This document shows positions 17,575 through 25,936 of a DNA stretch of 47,204 bases, one piece after another. The stretch comes from Flavobacteriales bacterium UBA5081. Its GTDB lineage: Bacteria; Bacteroidota; Bacteroidia; Flavobacteriales_E; Vicingaceae. The notes beneath the pieces were generated by a model. That model saw only the letters and a program-made list of their open reading frames with translations. It did no database searches and was not told where the DNA came from. How positions within the stretch are numbered: position 1 is the stretch's first letter; each line of letters starts with the position of its first letter. The stretch is from contig DIAJ01000012.1 of the NCBI GenBank assembly GCA_002415785.1, forward strand, positions 77,497 through 124,700, given 5' to 3'. Position numbers and translations under genes: made by a program.

Positions 17575-18513
17575 ATGAACCTTGACAAGCCTATCATTCA
17601 GTGGATTTTACTTCTTTTTTTAGCATTCACTTGGGGCAGTTCATTTATATTAATGAAGTTGGGTTTAGAGTCTTTTAACGATTTACAAGTGGCAAGTTTG
17701 CGTTTAGTCATATCCACATTATTTCTCTCTCCCATCATTATAAAAAACTTTCGAAAAATAAAAAAAGACCAATGGTTGCCCATTTTAGTTGCAGGATTAT
17801 TGGGCAGTGGCATTCCCGCTTTTTTATTTACTAAAGCACAAACGCAAATAAGCAGCTCGCTAACGGGTATGTTAAATTCATTGGTTCCGCTTTTTACGGT
17901 GGTTATTGGCTTGCTTTTTTTCAAAATGCCGTTTCGCTTATTAAAACTGCTCGGGGCTATAGTTGGCTTGGTAGGCGCCATTGGTTTACTATCATCCAGC
18001 GGCGGCTTGAGTTTTGAAAACAGCAAAATGTCTTATGCCTTTTTAGTGGTTTTAGCGACAATCTGCTATGCAACAAATGTAAATTTTATCAAGCGATTTT
18101 TAAAAGAAGTTAATTCGGTAAACATTACGGCATTTGGCTTTTTGCTCATCGGTCCGGCGGCGGCTATTTATTTGTTTAGCTCAGATTTCACCACCATACT
18201 CAGTGAAAATGAAAATGCATGGCAAAGTCTTTTTTACATAGCACTGCTCGCCATATTCGGAACAGCCATTGCGGTAATTCTATTCAATATGTTAATTAAA
18301 AAAGTTTCTCCGGTTTTTGCTTCATCTGTCACCTATATTATTCCCATTTTTGCTATTTTTTGGGGAATACTAGATGGTGAAAATGTAAATATTAGTCAGT
18401 TTCTTTTTATTTCAATAATTTTAACCGGCGTATACATCATTAATCAGGACAACAGATTAGAACGAAAAGCCGCTGCAAAAAAGGCAAAACTGCAGAATAC
18501 TGCAATTGATTAA
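17575..18513 (+). CDS. EamA/DMT family transporter
   Basis: A protein of about 312 residues with ten predicted membrane helices in two EamA repeats: ILLLFLAFTWGSSFILMKLG opens the first, and AFLVVLATICYATNVNFIKR opens the second. The short basic C-terminus (RKAAAKKAK) is cytosolic. EamA proteins export amino acids or other metabolites, but no substrate can be read from sequence. The frame also offers a TTG at 17548; the ATG at 17575 is preferred because a promoter-like element covers the TTG. Confidence 0.85.
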   Translation: MNLDKPIIQWILLLFLAFTWGSSFILMKLGLESFNDLQVASLRLVISTLFLSPIIIKNFRKIKKDQWLPILVAGLLGSGIPAFLFTKAQTQISSSLTGMLNSLVPLFTVVIGLLFFKMPFRLLKLLGAIVGLVGAIGLLSSSGGLSFENSKMSYAFLVVLATICYATNVNFIKRFLKEVNSVNITAFGFLLIGPAAAIYLFSSDFTTILSENENAWQSLFYIALLAIFGTAIAVILFNMLIKKVSPVFASSVTYIIPIFAIFWGILDGENVNISQFLFISIILTGVYIINQDNRLERKAAAKKAKLQNTAID

Positions 18514-18520
18514 AAAAGTA

Positions 18521-18552
18521 TTTGTGTAGATAAAAGGCTTTTGTTAAATTTG
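18521..18552 (+). promoter_or_regulatory. Promoter of rplU-rpmA
   Basis: TTTG (18521-18524), a 20-base spacer and TAAATTTG (18545-18552) fit the Bacteroidota housekeeping promoter on both elements. The leader to the rplU ATG would be about 30 bases. It is the best promoter match in the window. Confidence 0.7.
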
Positions 18553-18590
18553 CCCTCCATTTTTGGAAAACTAATATTAAACCCTTAAGC

Positions 18591-19106
18591 ATGTACGCAA
18601 TTGTAGAGATAGCAGGGCAACAGTTTAAAGTAGAGAAAGACCAAGAACTATTTGTTCACCGTTTAGAAGGAAAAGAAGGTTCAAAAGTAAATTTTGACAA
18701 CGTTCTTATGACAGTAGACGGCAGCAAAATAGAAGTTGGCGCCCCGGCTGTAAAAGGTGTTTCAGTTTCAGCAAAAATTGTTGAGCACCTTAAAGGCGAC
18801 AAAGTAATCGTCTTTAAAAAGAAGAGAAGAAAAGGATACAAGGTGAAGAATGGTCACCGTCAGTATTTGAGTAAAATTCAAATTGAGAGCATTGGCGCTT
18901 CAAAAGGAACGGCCAAAAAAGCTGAACCTAAAGCTGAGGAAACGAAAGCTGAAGCGAAGCCAAAAGCTGAAAAAGCTGCTCCAAAAGCAAGTACAGAAAA
19001 GAAAGCTGAGACTGCTAAAAAGGAAACAAAACCAAAAGCCGAAAAGAAGCCGGCAGCAAAAAAACCGGCCGCTAAAAAAGAGGCTACTAAAAAAGAAGAT
19101 AAATAA
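18591..19106 (+). CDS. rplU: Large ribosomal subunit protein bL21 with Lys/Ala-rich extension
   Basis: bL21 binds 23S rRNA in the large subunit. Residues 1-103 match the family: MYAIVEIAGQQFKVEKDQEL at the start and KKKRRKGYKVKNGHRQYLSK near the end of the core. The protein is 171 residues rather than the usual ~103, because of a 68-residue tail built from Lys, Ala, Glu and Pro repeats (KPKAEK, KKPAAKKPAAKK). The tail is low-complexity and likely disordered; similar tails occur on some ribosomal proteins in this phylum. rpmA follows 53 bases downstream. Confidence 0.95.
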   Translation: MYAIVEIAGQQFKVEKDQELFVHRLEGKEGSKVNFDNVLMTVDGSKIEVGAPAVKGVSVSAKIVEHLKGDKVIVFKKKRRKGYKVKNGHRQYLSKIQIESIGASKGTAKKAEPKAEETKAEAKPKAEKAAPKASTEKKAETAKKETKPKAEKKPAAKKPAAKKEATKKEDK

Positions 19107-19159
19107 TTAGTGAAGCAAAAGCGAAGCTAATTTTGTAATCACCATAAAAACTATAGATC

Positions 19160-19423
19160 ATGGCACATAAAAAAGGAGCCGGTAGTTCTAAAAACGGTAG
19201 AGAATCGGAAAGTAAACGATTAGGAGTGAAAATTTTCGGTGGACAAAAAGCCATTGCCGGAAACATCATCATTCGTCAGCGTGGCACTAAACACCATCCG
19301 GGAGAGAATGTAGGTATTGGTAAAGACCATACTTTATATGCATTAACTGACGGAGTAGTTTCTTTCCAAACAAGAGGAAATAAAAAATCATTTGTTCACG
19401 TTAGGCCGGAAGCAGAAGCGTAA
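19160..19423 (+). CDS. rpmA: Large ribosomal subunit protein bL27
   Basis: An 87-residue protein with the family start MAHKKGAGSSKNGRESESKR, whose N-terminus reaches the peptidyl transferase centre, and the core IIRQRGTKHHPGENVGIGKD. The order rplU-rpmA is nearly universal. The N-terminus has no cleavable extension of the Firmicutes kind. A terminator follows. Confidence 0.97.
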   Translation: MAHKKGAGSSKNGRESESKRLGVKIFGGQKAIAGNIIIRQRGTKHHPGENVGIGKDHTLYALTDGVVSFQTRGNKKSFVHVRPEAEA

Positions 19424-19457
19424 GGCTTTAAACCGAACAAATAAAAATCTTTATACG

Positions 19458-19488
19458 AAGCCCACTTTACATTGTGAAGTGGGCTTTT
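19458..19488 (+). terminator. Rho-independent terminator of rplU-rpmA
   Basis: A 10-bp stem, AAGCCCACTT (19458-19467) and AAGTGGGCTT (19477-19486), with a 9-base loop and a short T run. The stretch from here to the serS promoter (about 190 bases) holds no gene I can see. Confidence 0.85.
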
Positions 19489-19681
19489 GTCGTTTAAGGC
19501 AAATTAAGCTTGAAGAGCCTAAAGTTTGACTGGTTCAAGAAGAATAGACTAAGAACTAAGGCAGAATGAGTTTAGAAAAAATAATTAAAAGTTAAGAGTT
19601 GATTTCTTTGCTCTATCATCTATACTCTATATAAAGCAAAATCGGCTTAAAACAAATCCCCATTAATTACTCAATCTCTCT

Positions 19682-19689
19682 TACCTTTG
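19682..19689 (+). promoter_or_regulatory. Candidate -7 element for serS
   Basis: TACCTTTG fits TAnnTTTG exactly and lies 20 bases before the ATG of serS. No good -33 element was found. Confidence 0.45.
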
Positions 19690-19709
19690 CTCACTGAAAA
19701 AATTTGAGC

Positions 19710-20978
19710 ATGTTACAACTTTCTATACTTAGAGAAAACAAAGAAGATATTATTGAGCGATATAAAAGTCGCCAATTAGACGCTAGGGAAACGATTGAGG
19801 ATATTTTAAAATTAGACGAAGAGCGTAAATCTACACAACAGAAACAAGACACTGTTTTAGCTGAGTCAAACCGTTTAGCAAAAGAAATTGGAGAGCTATT
19901 TAAAAGTGGGAAAGCTGCTGAAGCCAATGAAATAAAAGAAAAAACGAAAAGCTTAAAAGAAGAAGCTAACTCATTAAAAGAGCAACTGCAGTCTATTGAA
20001 AAGGAGCAGATCAATCTGTTGTACAATTTGCCCAATGTGCCAAATGCTATAGTTCCTGCCGGAAAAAGCGATGAAGACAATCAAGTGGTTTCTGAACATG
20101 GCACAGAAGTTAAATTCAACTTTGACGCACTTCCTCACTGGGAACTTGCAAAAAAGCACAATTTAATCGACTTTGAACTAGGTGTTAAAATTACCGGTGC
20201 CGGTTTTCCACTATACCGAGGAAAAGGAGCCAAACTTCAAAGAGCATTGATTAGCTTTTTCTTAGACGAAGCCGAAAAAGCAGGTTATGAAGAAGTACTT
20301 CCGCCGCTTATGGTAAACGAAGATTCAGGAATCGGCACAGGACAGCTCCCTGATAAAGAAGGACAAATGTATCACGTTGGAGAGGATGATTTATATTTAA
20401 TTCCTACAGCTGAAGTTCCAATCACTAACATCTATCGCGATGTAATTTTAAAAGAAAGTGATTTTCCAATAAAAAACTGTGGTTACACGCCTTGCTTTCG
20501 AAGAGAAGCCGGTTCTTATGGTAAAGATGTTCGCGGCTTAAACCGCCTACACCAATTTGACAAAGTTGAGATTGTACAAGTCACCAAAGCTGAAGATTCT
20601 TATAAAGCACTAGAAGAGATGAAAAACCATATTCAAGCTTTATTGGAAAAATTAGGACTTCAGCATCGTGTTTTATTGCTTTGCGGTGGCGACTTAGGTT
20701 TTGCTTCAGCTATTACTTATGACTTTGAAGTTTACTCTGCTGCTCAAGATAAGTGGTTAGAAGTGAGCTCTGTTTCTAACTTTGAAACTTTTCAATCGAA
20801 TAGATTAAAGCTTAGATATAAAAACGAATCAGGTAAAACAACTCTAGCCCATACTTTAAATGGAAGTGCTTTAGCTCTACCGAGAATTTTAGCGGCACTT
20901 TTAGAAAACTATCAGACTGAAGAAGGTGTTAACATCCCTGAAGTTTTAGTACCTTACACCAATTTTGATAAAATATAA
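19710..20978 (+). CDS. serS: Serine--tRNA ligase
   Basis: A class II aminoacyl-tRNA synthetase of 422 residues. An N-terminal antiparallel coiled-coil arm that grips tRNA(Ser) occupies about residues 25-105. The catalytic domain shows the motif 2 loop PCFRREAGSYGKD and motif 3 GSALALPRILAALLE. I start at the ATG at 19710 (MLQLSILRENKE), which matches the family, rather than the in-frame TTG two codons upstream. It has a candidate promoter and is followed 10 bases later by a lipoprotein gene. Confidence 0.96.
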   Translation: MLQLSILRENKEDIIERYKSRQLDARETIEDILKLDEERKSTQQKQDTVLAESNRLAKEIGELFKSGKAAEANEIKEKTKSLKEEANSLKEQLQSIEKEQINLLYNLPNVPNAIVPAGKSDEDNQVVSEHGTEVKFNFDALPHWELAKKHNLIDFELGVKITGAGFPLYRGKGAKLQRALISFFLDEAEKAGYEEVLPPLMVNEDSGIGTGQLPDKEGQMYHVGEDDLYLIPTAEVPITNIYRDVILKESDFPIKNCGYTPCFRREAGSYGKDVRGLNRLHQFDKVEIVQVTKAEDSYKALEEMKNHIQALLEKLGLQHRVLLLCGGDLGFASAITYDFEVYSAAQDKWLEVSSVSNFETFQSNRLKLRYKNESGKTTLAHTLNGSALALPRILAALLENYQTEEGVNIPEVLVPYTNFDKI

Positions 20979-20988
20979 AATATAAATT

Positions 20989-21549
20989 ATGCATAAAATT
21001 ATTGTCATTTCAACATTAGCTTTGTTTTTCATCGCTTGTCGACCAAATATCGATGAAGCAAAGTTGGCTAAAATCGACAGTCTACAGAATGTTTTAGACA
21101 GTAGTCAGCAATTATTTAATAAAGTTGACTCTGTCAAAATAATGAAGTATTCTAACCATTATTTTGAAAACTTGGATTATGTTAGAAACGAATATTACGA
21201 CACTGTTGAAACAGAAATTGCGTTTTATATTGACAAATATTACGGCATGCGAAAAGCGATGAAGCTCATGCGAAAAAATTACAGCAAAGCAAAGTCAGAG
21301 TTAATTATTTCTCAAAATCAACTTAATCTTTTAACTCAAGATATTGATAACGGTCTAGTTGAAAAGTCTCAGCTGGATAAATATTTAGAATTAGAAAGTA
21401 ACAATGTAAATCAAGTAAAAGGTGTAGTCAATAAAATTTACGAAGCCTATGATTACAATATTCAACTTTATGAAGAAATGAATCCTAGAGTAGACTCTAT
21501 TATTGCAGATAATAAACAAAAAGCTAGGTTAGCTAAAGCCAACTCCTAA
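20989..21549 (+). CDS. Predicted lipoprotein with coiled-coil
   Basis: A 186-residue protein whose signal peptide ends in lipobox Cys17 (LFFIACRPN). The rest is strongly helical and charged (IDSLQNVLDSSQQLFNKVDS, MRKAMKLMRKNYSKAKSEL) with no recognised domain. Its last base is shared with the ATG of the next gene (TAATG), so translation is probably coupled to the TPR protein. A joint role of the two at the envelope is an inference from this coupling. Confidence 0.72.
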   Translation: MHKIIVISTLALFFIACRPNIDEAKLAKIDSLQNVLDSSQQLFNKVDSVKIMKYSNHYFENLDYVRNEYYDTVETEIAFYIDKYYGMRKAMKLMRKNYSKAKSELIISQNQLNLLTQDIDNGLVEKSQLDKYLELESNNVNQVKGVVNKIYEAYDYNIQLYEEMNPRVDSIIADNKQKARLAKANS

Positions 21550-23411
21550 TGCGTTTTTGGCATTACATAACAGTATTATTTCTTTTTTTGCTTTGCGCAG
21601 AAAACAGCATCGCACAATCTGACATTCAAACTATTTACTCACTAGCTCGCCAAGCTAAAGACAATGGAGAGTTTGCCAAAGCCATCACCTACTACGAAGA
21701 GATTTACGACAAAACCAATAACGAAGGTTATTATCGGGAGCTGGTAGAACTCTATCCACAAGTAGAAGATTATCGTTCAGCTGAGAAAATAATCAAAAAA
21801 AGGCTGAGAAATTTTCCCGATCGATTACATTATCAAGTTGACTTAGGTCATATTTACGAATTGCAAGATGATGAGAAGTCGGCAAAAAAGGAATATGAAG
21901 ATGCCATCGACGAAATGAGTGGCAATCAAAACCAAGCGAGATTACTTGCCAACCAATTTAACCAGTATCAACTTTACAGTTATACTGAGCAGGTATACTT
22001 AGCCGCAAGAAAGCAAAACAAAAACGACCAACTTTTTCGATTTGAATTAGCGAATGCCTATGCACAACAAGGCAAAAGTAGCGAGATGATTGGCGAGTAT
22101 TTAAATGTGCTAGGAAGCAACAGAGGTTATATTCAGAGTGTTCAAAATATTTTTCAACGCATCCTTCACCCTGATCCTGAAGGGAAACAAATGGAAGACT
22201 TGCGCACACAACTTTTAAAACGCATTCAAGATGAGCCGGAGAAGGAAGTTTTCGCAGAGTTATTAATTTGGCTTTACATTCAAGATAAAAACTTCACAGG
22301 CGCTTATCTTCAAGCACAAGCACTTGATAAGAGAAGCAATGAAAAGGGAAAAAGACTTCATTCATTGGCTAAGCTTGCTTTATCAAACAAGGCTTATGAT
22401 GCGGCCGAAAAGAGTTTGAACTACGTAATTAATTTAGGTGATGAAAGTCCGTATTACTTATCTTCAAAAATGCTTTTAGTTGATGTTCTCAAAGAAAAAG
22501 TTACAACTACTGAGAAATACGAGAAAGAAGATTTAGAAAAACTGCAAGCCGTTTATGATAAAAACATTTCTGAATTGGGCAAAAGTGCTTATACTCTTCC
22601 TTTAATCAGAGGTAAAGCTGAACTTCATGCTTACTACCTAAACGAAGTAGATACAGCCATTCAGATTCTTGAAGATGCGCTAAACATCGATGGACTCTCC
22701 GAAATAAATCGTGCAGAAGTTAAAATCGATTTAGCAGATTTACTACTACTTACCAACGATATTTGGGAGGCATCACTTCTTTACTCACAAGTAGAAAAAG
22801 CTTTTAAATATGACCAAATCGGAGAAACGGCAAAGTTCAAAAATGCCAAGGTGGCATTTTACACCGGCGACTTTAACTGGGCTCAGGCTCAATTAGATGT
22901 TCTAAAAGGTTCTACTTCAAAATTAATTTCCAACGATGCTATGCACTTGTCGAATCTGATTACTGATAACATTGGTTTAGATAGCATGCCCGAACCTCTA
23001 GAAATGTACGCTAGAGCTGATTTGGCAATTTTCAAACAAGATTATGGTCAGGCTGAGCAAATTTTAGATTCCATTCCCAAATATTTTCCGGCAAGTAGTT
23101 TAAAGGACGAAGTGCTTTTTGCTCAATTCAAAATTGAAAAAGCTAAAAGAAACTTTGAAAAAGCTGCTACTTATTTGCGTAAGCTCATTGCAGAATATGG
23201 AGAAGACATTTTAGGCGACGATGCTTTGTTCCAACTTGCCAAGCTAGAGGAAGAGTATTTGGGAAATAAAGAGAAGGCGATGGAACACTACAAGCAATTA
23301 ATAACCACTTATCCTTCCAGTTTGCATGTGGTTGAATGTAGGAAGCGGTATAGAATGCTTCGTGGTGATAATTTAGAAAGTACAGAAATTCCAAAAGAAG
23401 AAGAATTATGA
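21549..23411 (+). CDS. Secreted TPR-repeat protein
   Basis: A 620-residue protein with a signal peptide (ITVLFLFLLCAENSIAQ) and TPR-like helical repeats through its length. Examples are YSLARQAKDNGEFAKAITYY, DRLHYQVDLGHIYELQD and, near the end, DDALFQLAKLEEEYLGNKEK. It is probably periplasmic or on the inner face of the outer membrane, acting as a scaffold. It overlaps the preceding lipoprotein by 1 base and the following DUF4286 gene by 4 bases, so four genes through rsmA form one unit. Confidence 0.8.
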   Translation: MRFWHYITVLFLFLLCAENSIAQSDIQTIYSLARQAKDNGEFAKAITYYEEIYDKTNNEGYYRELVELYPQVEDYRSAEKIIKKRLRNFPDRLHYQVDLGHIYELQDDEKSAKKEYEDAIDEMSGNQNQARLLANQFNQYQLYSYTEQVYLAARKQNKNDQLFRFELANAYAQQGKSSEMIGEYLNVLGSNRGYIQSVQNIFQRILHPDPEGKQMEDLRTQLLKRIQDEPEKEVFAELLIWLYIQDKNFTGAYLQAQALDKRSNEKGKRLHSLAKLALSNKAYDAAEKSLNYVINLGDESPYYLSSKMLLVDVLKEKVTTTEKYEKEDLEKLQAVYDKNISELGKSAYTLPLIRGKAELHAYYLNEVDTAIQILEDALNIDGLSEINRAEVKIDLADLLLLTNDIWEASLLYSQVEKAFKYDQIGETAKFKNAKVAFYTGDFNWAQAQLDVLKGSTSKLISNDAMHLSNLITDNIGLDSMPEPLEMYARADLAIFKQDYGQAEQILDSIPKYFPASSLKDEVLFAQFKIEKAKRNFEKAATYLRKLIAEYGEDILGDDALFQLAKLEEEYLGNKEKAMEHYKQLITTYPSSLHVVECRKRYRMLRGDNLESTEIPKEEEL

Positions 23412-23713
23412 TTGTTTATAGCGTTACTGTAAATATTGAAGATGAAGTGCATGACGACTGGCTACAGTGGATGAAAGAAACGCACATTCCCGATGTAATG
23501 AACACCGGATTTTTCAGCAACTACCGTATCCTAAAAGTTATTTCTCATCAAGAAGAAAAAGACGGCACAACCTATAATATTCAATACGATTGTGTGAGCA
23601 TGGCTGACTTACACAAATACCAGGTGCAACATGCGCCAAAGCTACAAAAAGAGCATAACGATCGCTATGAAAATAAATTCGTAGCATTTAGAACACTTTT
23701 GGAAAAGGCCTAA
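23408..23713 (+). CDS. DUF4286 family protein
   Basis: A 101-residue cytosolic protein matching DUF4286, a small Bacteroidota family with a ferredoxin-like alpha/beta layout. Seen: MIVYSVTVNIEDEVHDDWLQ followed by WMKETHIPDVMNTGFF, then TYNIQYDCVSM. No function is known to me. It overlaps the TPR gene by 4 bases and rsmA by 1 base. Its place directly before rsmA is shared by related genomes, which hints at a translation- or ribosome-linked role but does not prove it. Confidence 0.82.
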   Translation: MIVYSVTVNIEDEVHDDWLQWMKETHIPDVMNTGFFSNYRILKVISHQEEKDGTTYNIQYDCVSMADLHKYQVQHAPKLQKEHNDRYENKFVAFRTLLEKA

Positions 23714-24483
23714 TGCAAAAAGTACGCGCCAAAAAACAACTGGGTCAGCATTTTCTCACCGACCTCAACATTGCCCAACATACGGTAGATGCGTTTAATA
23801 GTGAAAGAAAATTCAACAAAACACTTGAAGTTGGTCCGGGTATGGGCGTATTAACCGATCTACTTTTACAGCGCGATGATCTCGATTTACACATTGTTGA
23901 TATAGATCGGGATTCCATTGCTTTTTTGAAAGAAAAAGGCCTCATGCCTGAGAATAAAATCATTGAAGGTGATTTTTTGCAGATGAACCTCAATCAGCTT
24001 TTTGCCGGAGAAGCATTTGGTATCATTGGTAATTTCCCCTACAACATTTCCACCCAAATACTATTTAAAGCACTTGAATATAAAGACCGCGTAGTTGAAG
24101 TAGTCGGAATGTTTCAGAAAGAAGTGGCTGAGCGAATTGCTTCGCCGGAGGGTTCAAAAGTATATGGTATTACTTCGGTTTTACTACAAGCATATTTCGA
24201 CATTGAATATCTTTTCACAGTAGATGAAGATGTGTTTGATCCACCACCCAAAGTAAAATCGGCAGTTATTCGCTTGCGAAGAAACGATACTTTTAAGTTA
24301 AACTGCAACGAAAAACGATTTACTTCTATCGTAAAAATGGCTTTTAATCAGCGCAGAAAAACCATGCGTAATTCCTTAAAGTCATTAATCCCAACTGAAT
24401 TAAAGGAAAATGAAATTTTTAATAAACGTCCTGAACAGTTAAGTGTTGATGAGTTTGTGGAACTGACGAATTTGTTGGATTAG
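23713..24483 (+). CDS. rsmA: 16S rRNA dimethyladenosine transferase
   Basis: RsmA (KsgA) dimethylates two adjacent adenosines near the 3' end of 16S rRNA late in 30S assembly. The 256-residue protein has KKQLGQHFLTDLNIAQ at the N-terminus, the SAM-binding motif EVGPGMGVLT, and the catalytic-site motif NFPYNIST. A basic C-terminal domain contains MAFNQRRKTMRNSLK. Length and motifs are complete. It closes the overlapping lipoprotein-TPR-DUF4286-rsmA unit. Confidence 0.95.
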   Translation: MQKVRAKKQLGQHFLTDLNIAQHTVDAFNSERKFNKTLEVGPGMGVLTDLLLQRDDLDLHIVDIDRDSIAFLKEKGLMPENKIIEGDFLQMNLNQLFAGEAFGIIGNFPYNISTQILFKALEYKDRVVEVVGMFQKEVAERIASPEGSKVYGITSVLLQAYFDIEYLFTVDEDVFDPPPKVKSAVIRLRRNDTFKLNCNEKRFTSIVKMAFNQRRKTMRNSLKSLIPTELKENEIFNKRPEQLSVDEFVELTNLLD

Positions 24484-24543
24484 AATTCAACCTCAACATT
24501 TCATCTCAAAACCGTAAATTCGTGGCAGAAAAAAGACAAAGCC

Positions 24544-25902
24544 GTGCAATTTGAATTAACCAAAGAATTTATTGACCAGATTCGCGAGGATCTAGAACTT
24601 GGAAAAAGCACTTCCACCCTTGTTCAGGTAAATGAATTGCATCCGGCTGATATTGCGGAAATTTTCGATAACATTTCTGCTGAGGAAGCCAAGCAGTTAT
24701 TTCATTTTTTAGATAAAGAAAAAGCATCTGACGTTTTAATTGAGCTAGAAGAAGATGTAAGGGAAAAATTTCTATTCTCCTGGTCACCTAATGAAATTGC
24801 CGAAACTTTCATTGAGCAAATGGATTCGGATGATGCGGCAGACATGCTCCAAGAGCTTCCCGACCGCAAAAAGGACGAGGTAATCTCCAACATTAAAGAT
24901 GCGGAGCAAGCATCTGACATTGTTGATCTACTTAACTACCCGGAGGACTCTGCCGGTGGTTTAATGGCCAAAGAATTAATAAAAGTCAATATCGATTGGT
25001 CGATTTTAAAGTGCGTAAAAGAAATGCGCAAACAAGCAGAAGACATTGAAAATGTATACACGATATATGTAGTTGATGATCGAGAACGTTTAAAGGGAAC
25101 TCTTTCTTTAAAACGCTTGCTCTTGGCTCCTAGCGAAAGTAAAGTAAGGGATTTGTATTACGAAGATGTGCTTTCCGTAAAAGCGTATGAAAAATCAGAG
25201 GAAGTAGCGTCTATGATGGAAAAGTACGATTTGGTTGTGCTTCCTGTAGTAGATGAACTGGACCGCTTAATCGGACGTATTACCATTGACGATATTGTAG
25301 ATGTAATCAAAACCGAAGCTGACAAAGACTACCAAATGGCTTCCGGTATTTCAGAAAAAGTAGACTCCGCAGATAGTGTAGGTGTATTGACGCGTGCACG
25401 ACTGCCTTGGCTATTAATTGGACTTTTGGGAGGAATTTTAGGTGCTTTGGTCATTGGTCAATACGAAGGTCAGTTGCAGATTTATCCTGAAATGGCTCTT
25501 TTTATTCCATTAATTGCCGCCATGGGTGGAAATGTTGGCGTGCAATCTTCTGCTATCATTGTGCAAGGTTTAGCGAACAATTCACTGGGCTTCGACAGCC
25601 TTTTTGCCCGTTTGGGTAAAGAATTTTTGGTAGCCATACTTAATGGGCTTGCTTGCAGCATTCTCATCTTAATATACACCCTCATTTTTAAAGATAGCAT
25701 CGATCTGGCACTCACGGTTAGTATGGCGCTGGTTCTGGTTATTATTTTTGCCGGCTTATTTGGCACTTTTGTTCCGCTGATGTTAGACAAATATAAAATT
25801 GACCCTGCATTAGCCACAGGTCCTTTTATCACCACCATGAACGACATTGTAGGTTTGTTTATCTATTTCGGAATCGGGCACTTGATGTATAATATTTTTT
25901 AA
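24544..25902 (+). CDS. mgtE: Magnesium transporter MgtE
   Basis: A 452-residue Mg2+ channel. An N-terminal superhelical domain covers about residues 5-130 (LHPADIAEIFDNISAEEAKQ), a CBS pair about residues 135-255 (VVLPVVDELDRLIGRITIDD), and five membrane helices the rest. The pore signature AAMGGNVGVQSSAII is intact. The cytosolic domains of MgtE close the pore when Mg2+ is high. The start codon is GTG, and the following MQFELTKEF fits the family. Sixty bases separate it from rsmA. Confidence 0.95.
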   Translation: MQFELTKEFIDQIREDLELGKSTSTLVQVNELHPADIAEIFDNISAEEAKQLFHFLDKEKASDVLIELEEDVREKFLFSWSPNEIAETFIEQMDSDDAADMLQELPDRKKDEVISNIKDAEQASDIVDLLNYPEDSAGGLMAKELIKVNIDWSILKCVKEMRKQAEDIENVYTIYVVDDRERLKGTLSLKRLLLAPSESKVRDLYYEDVLSVKAYEKSEEVASMMEKYDLVVLPVVDELDRLIGRITIDDIVDVIKTEADKDYQMASGISEKVDSADSVGVLTRARLPWLLIGLLGGILGALVIGQYEGQLQIYPEMALFIPLIAAMGGNVGVQSSAIIVQGLANNSLGFDSLFARLGKEFLVAILNGLACSILILIYTLIFKDSIDLALTVSMALVLVIIFAGLFGTFVPLMLDKYKIDPALATGPFITTMNDIVGLFIYFGIGHLMYNIF

Positions 25903-25933
25903 TGACTAATTACTAAAGCCCAATGACTAATTA
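25901..25933 (+). repeat. 12-bp direct repeat between mgtE and the dehydrogenase
   Basis: AATGACTAATTA occurs twice, at 25901-25912 and 25922-25933, with 9 bases between. It fills the 34-base gap between the genes. Its function is unknown; it could be a binding site or a small duplication. Confidence 0.45.
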
Positions 25934-25936
25934 AGC

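Noticed and set aside
18883..19110. A Lys/Arg-rich reading frame overlapping the end of rplU
   Set aside because: It is an out-of-frame reading of the repetitive Lys/Ala tail of bL21, with no independent start signal or conserved motif.
19489..19681. A tRNA or small RNA between rpmA and serS
   Set aside because: No cloverleaf-like arms or strong hairpin other than the rpmA terminator were found by eye.
25901..25933. Attachment site of an integrated element
   Set aside because: The 12-bp repeats are only 9 bases apart, enclose nothing, and no integrase is nearby.
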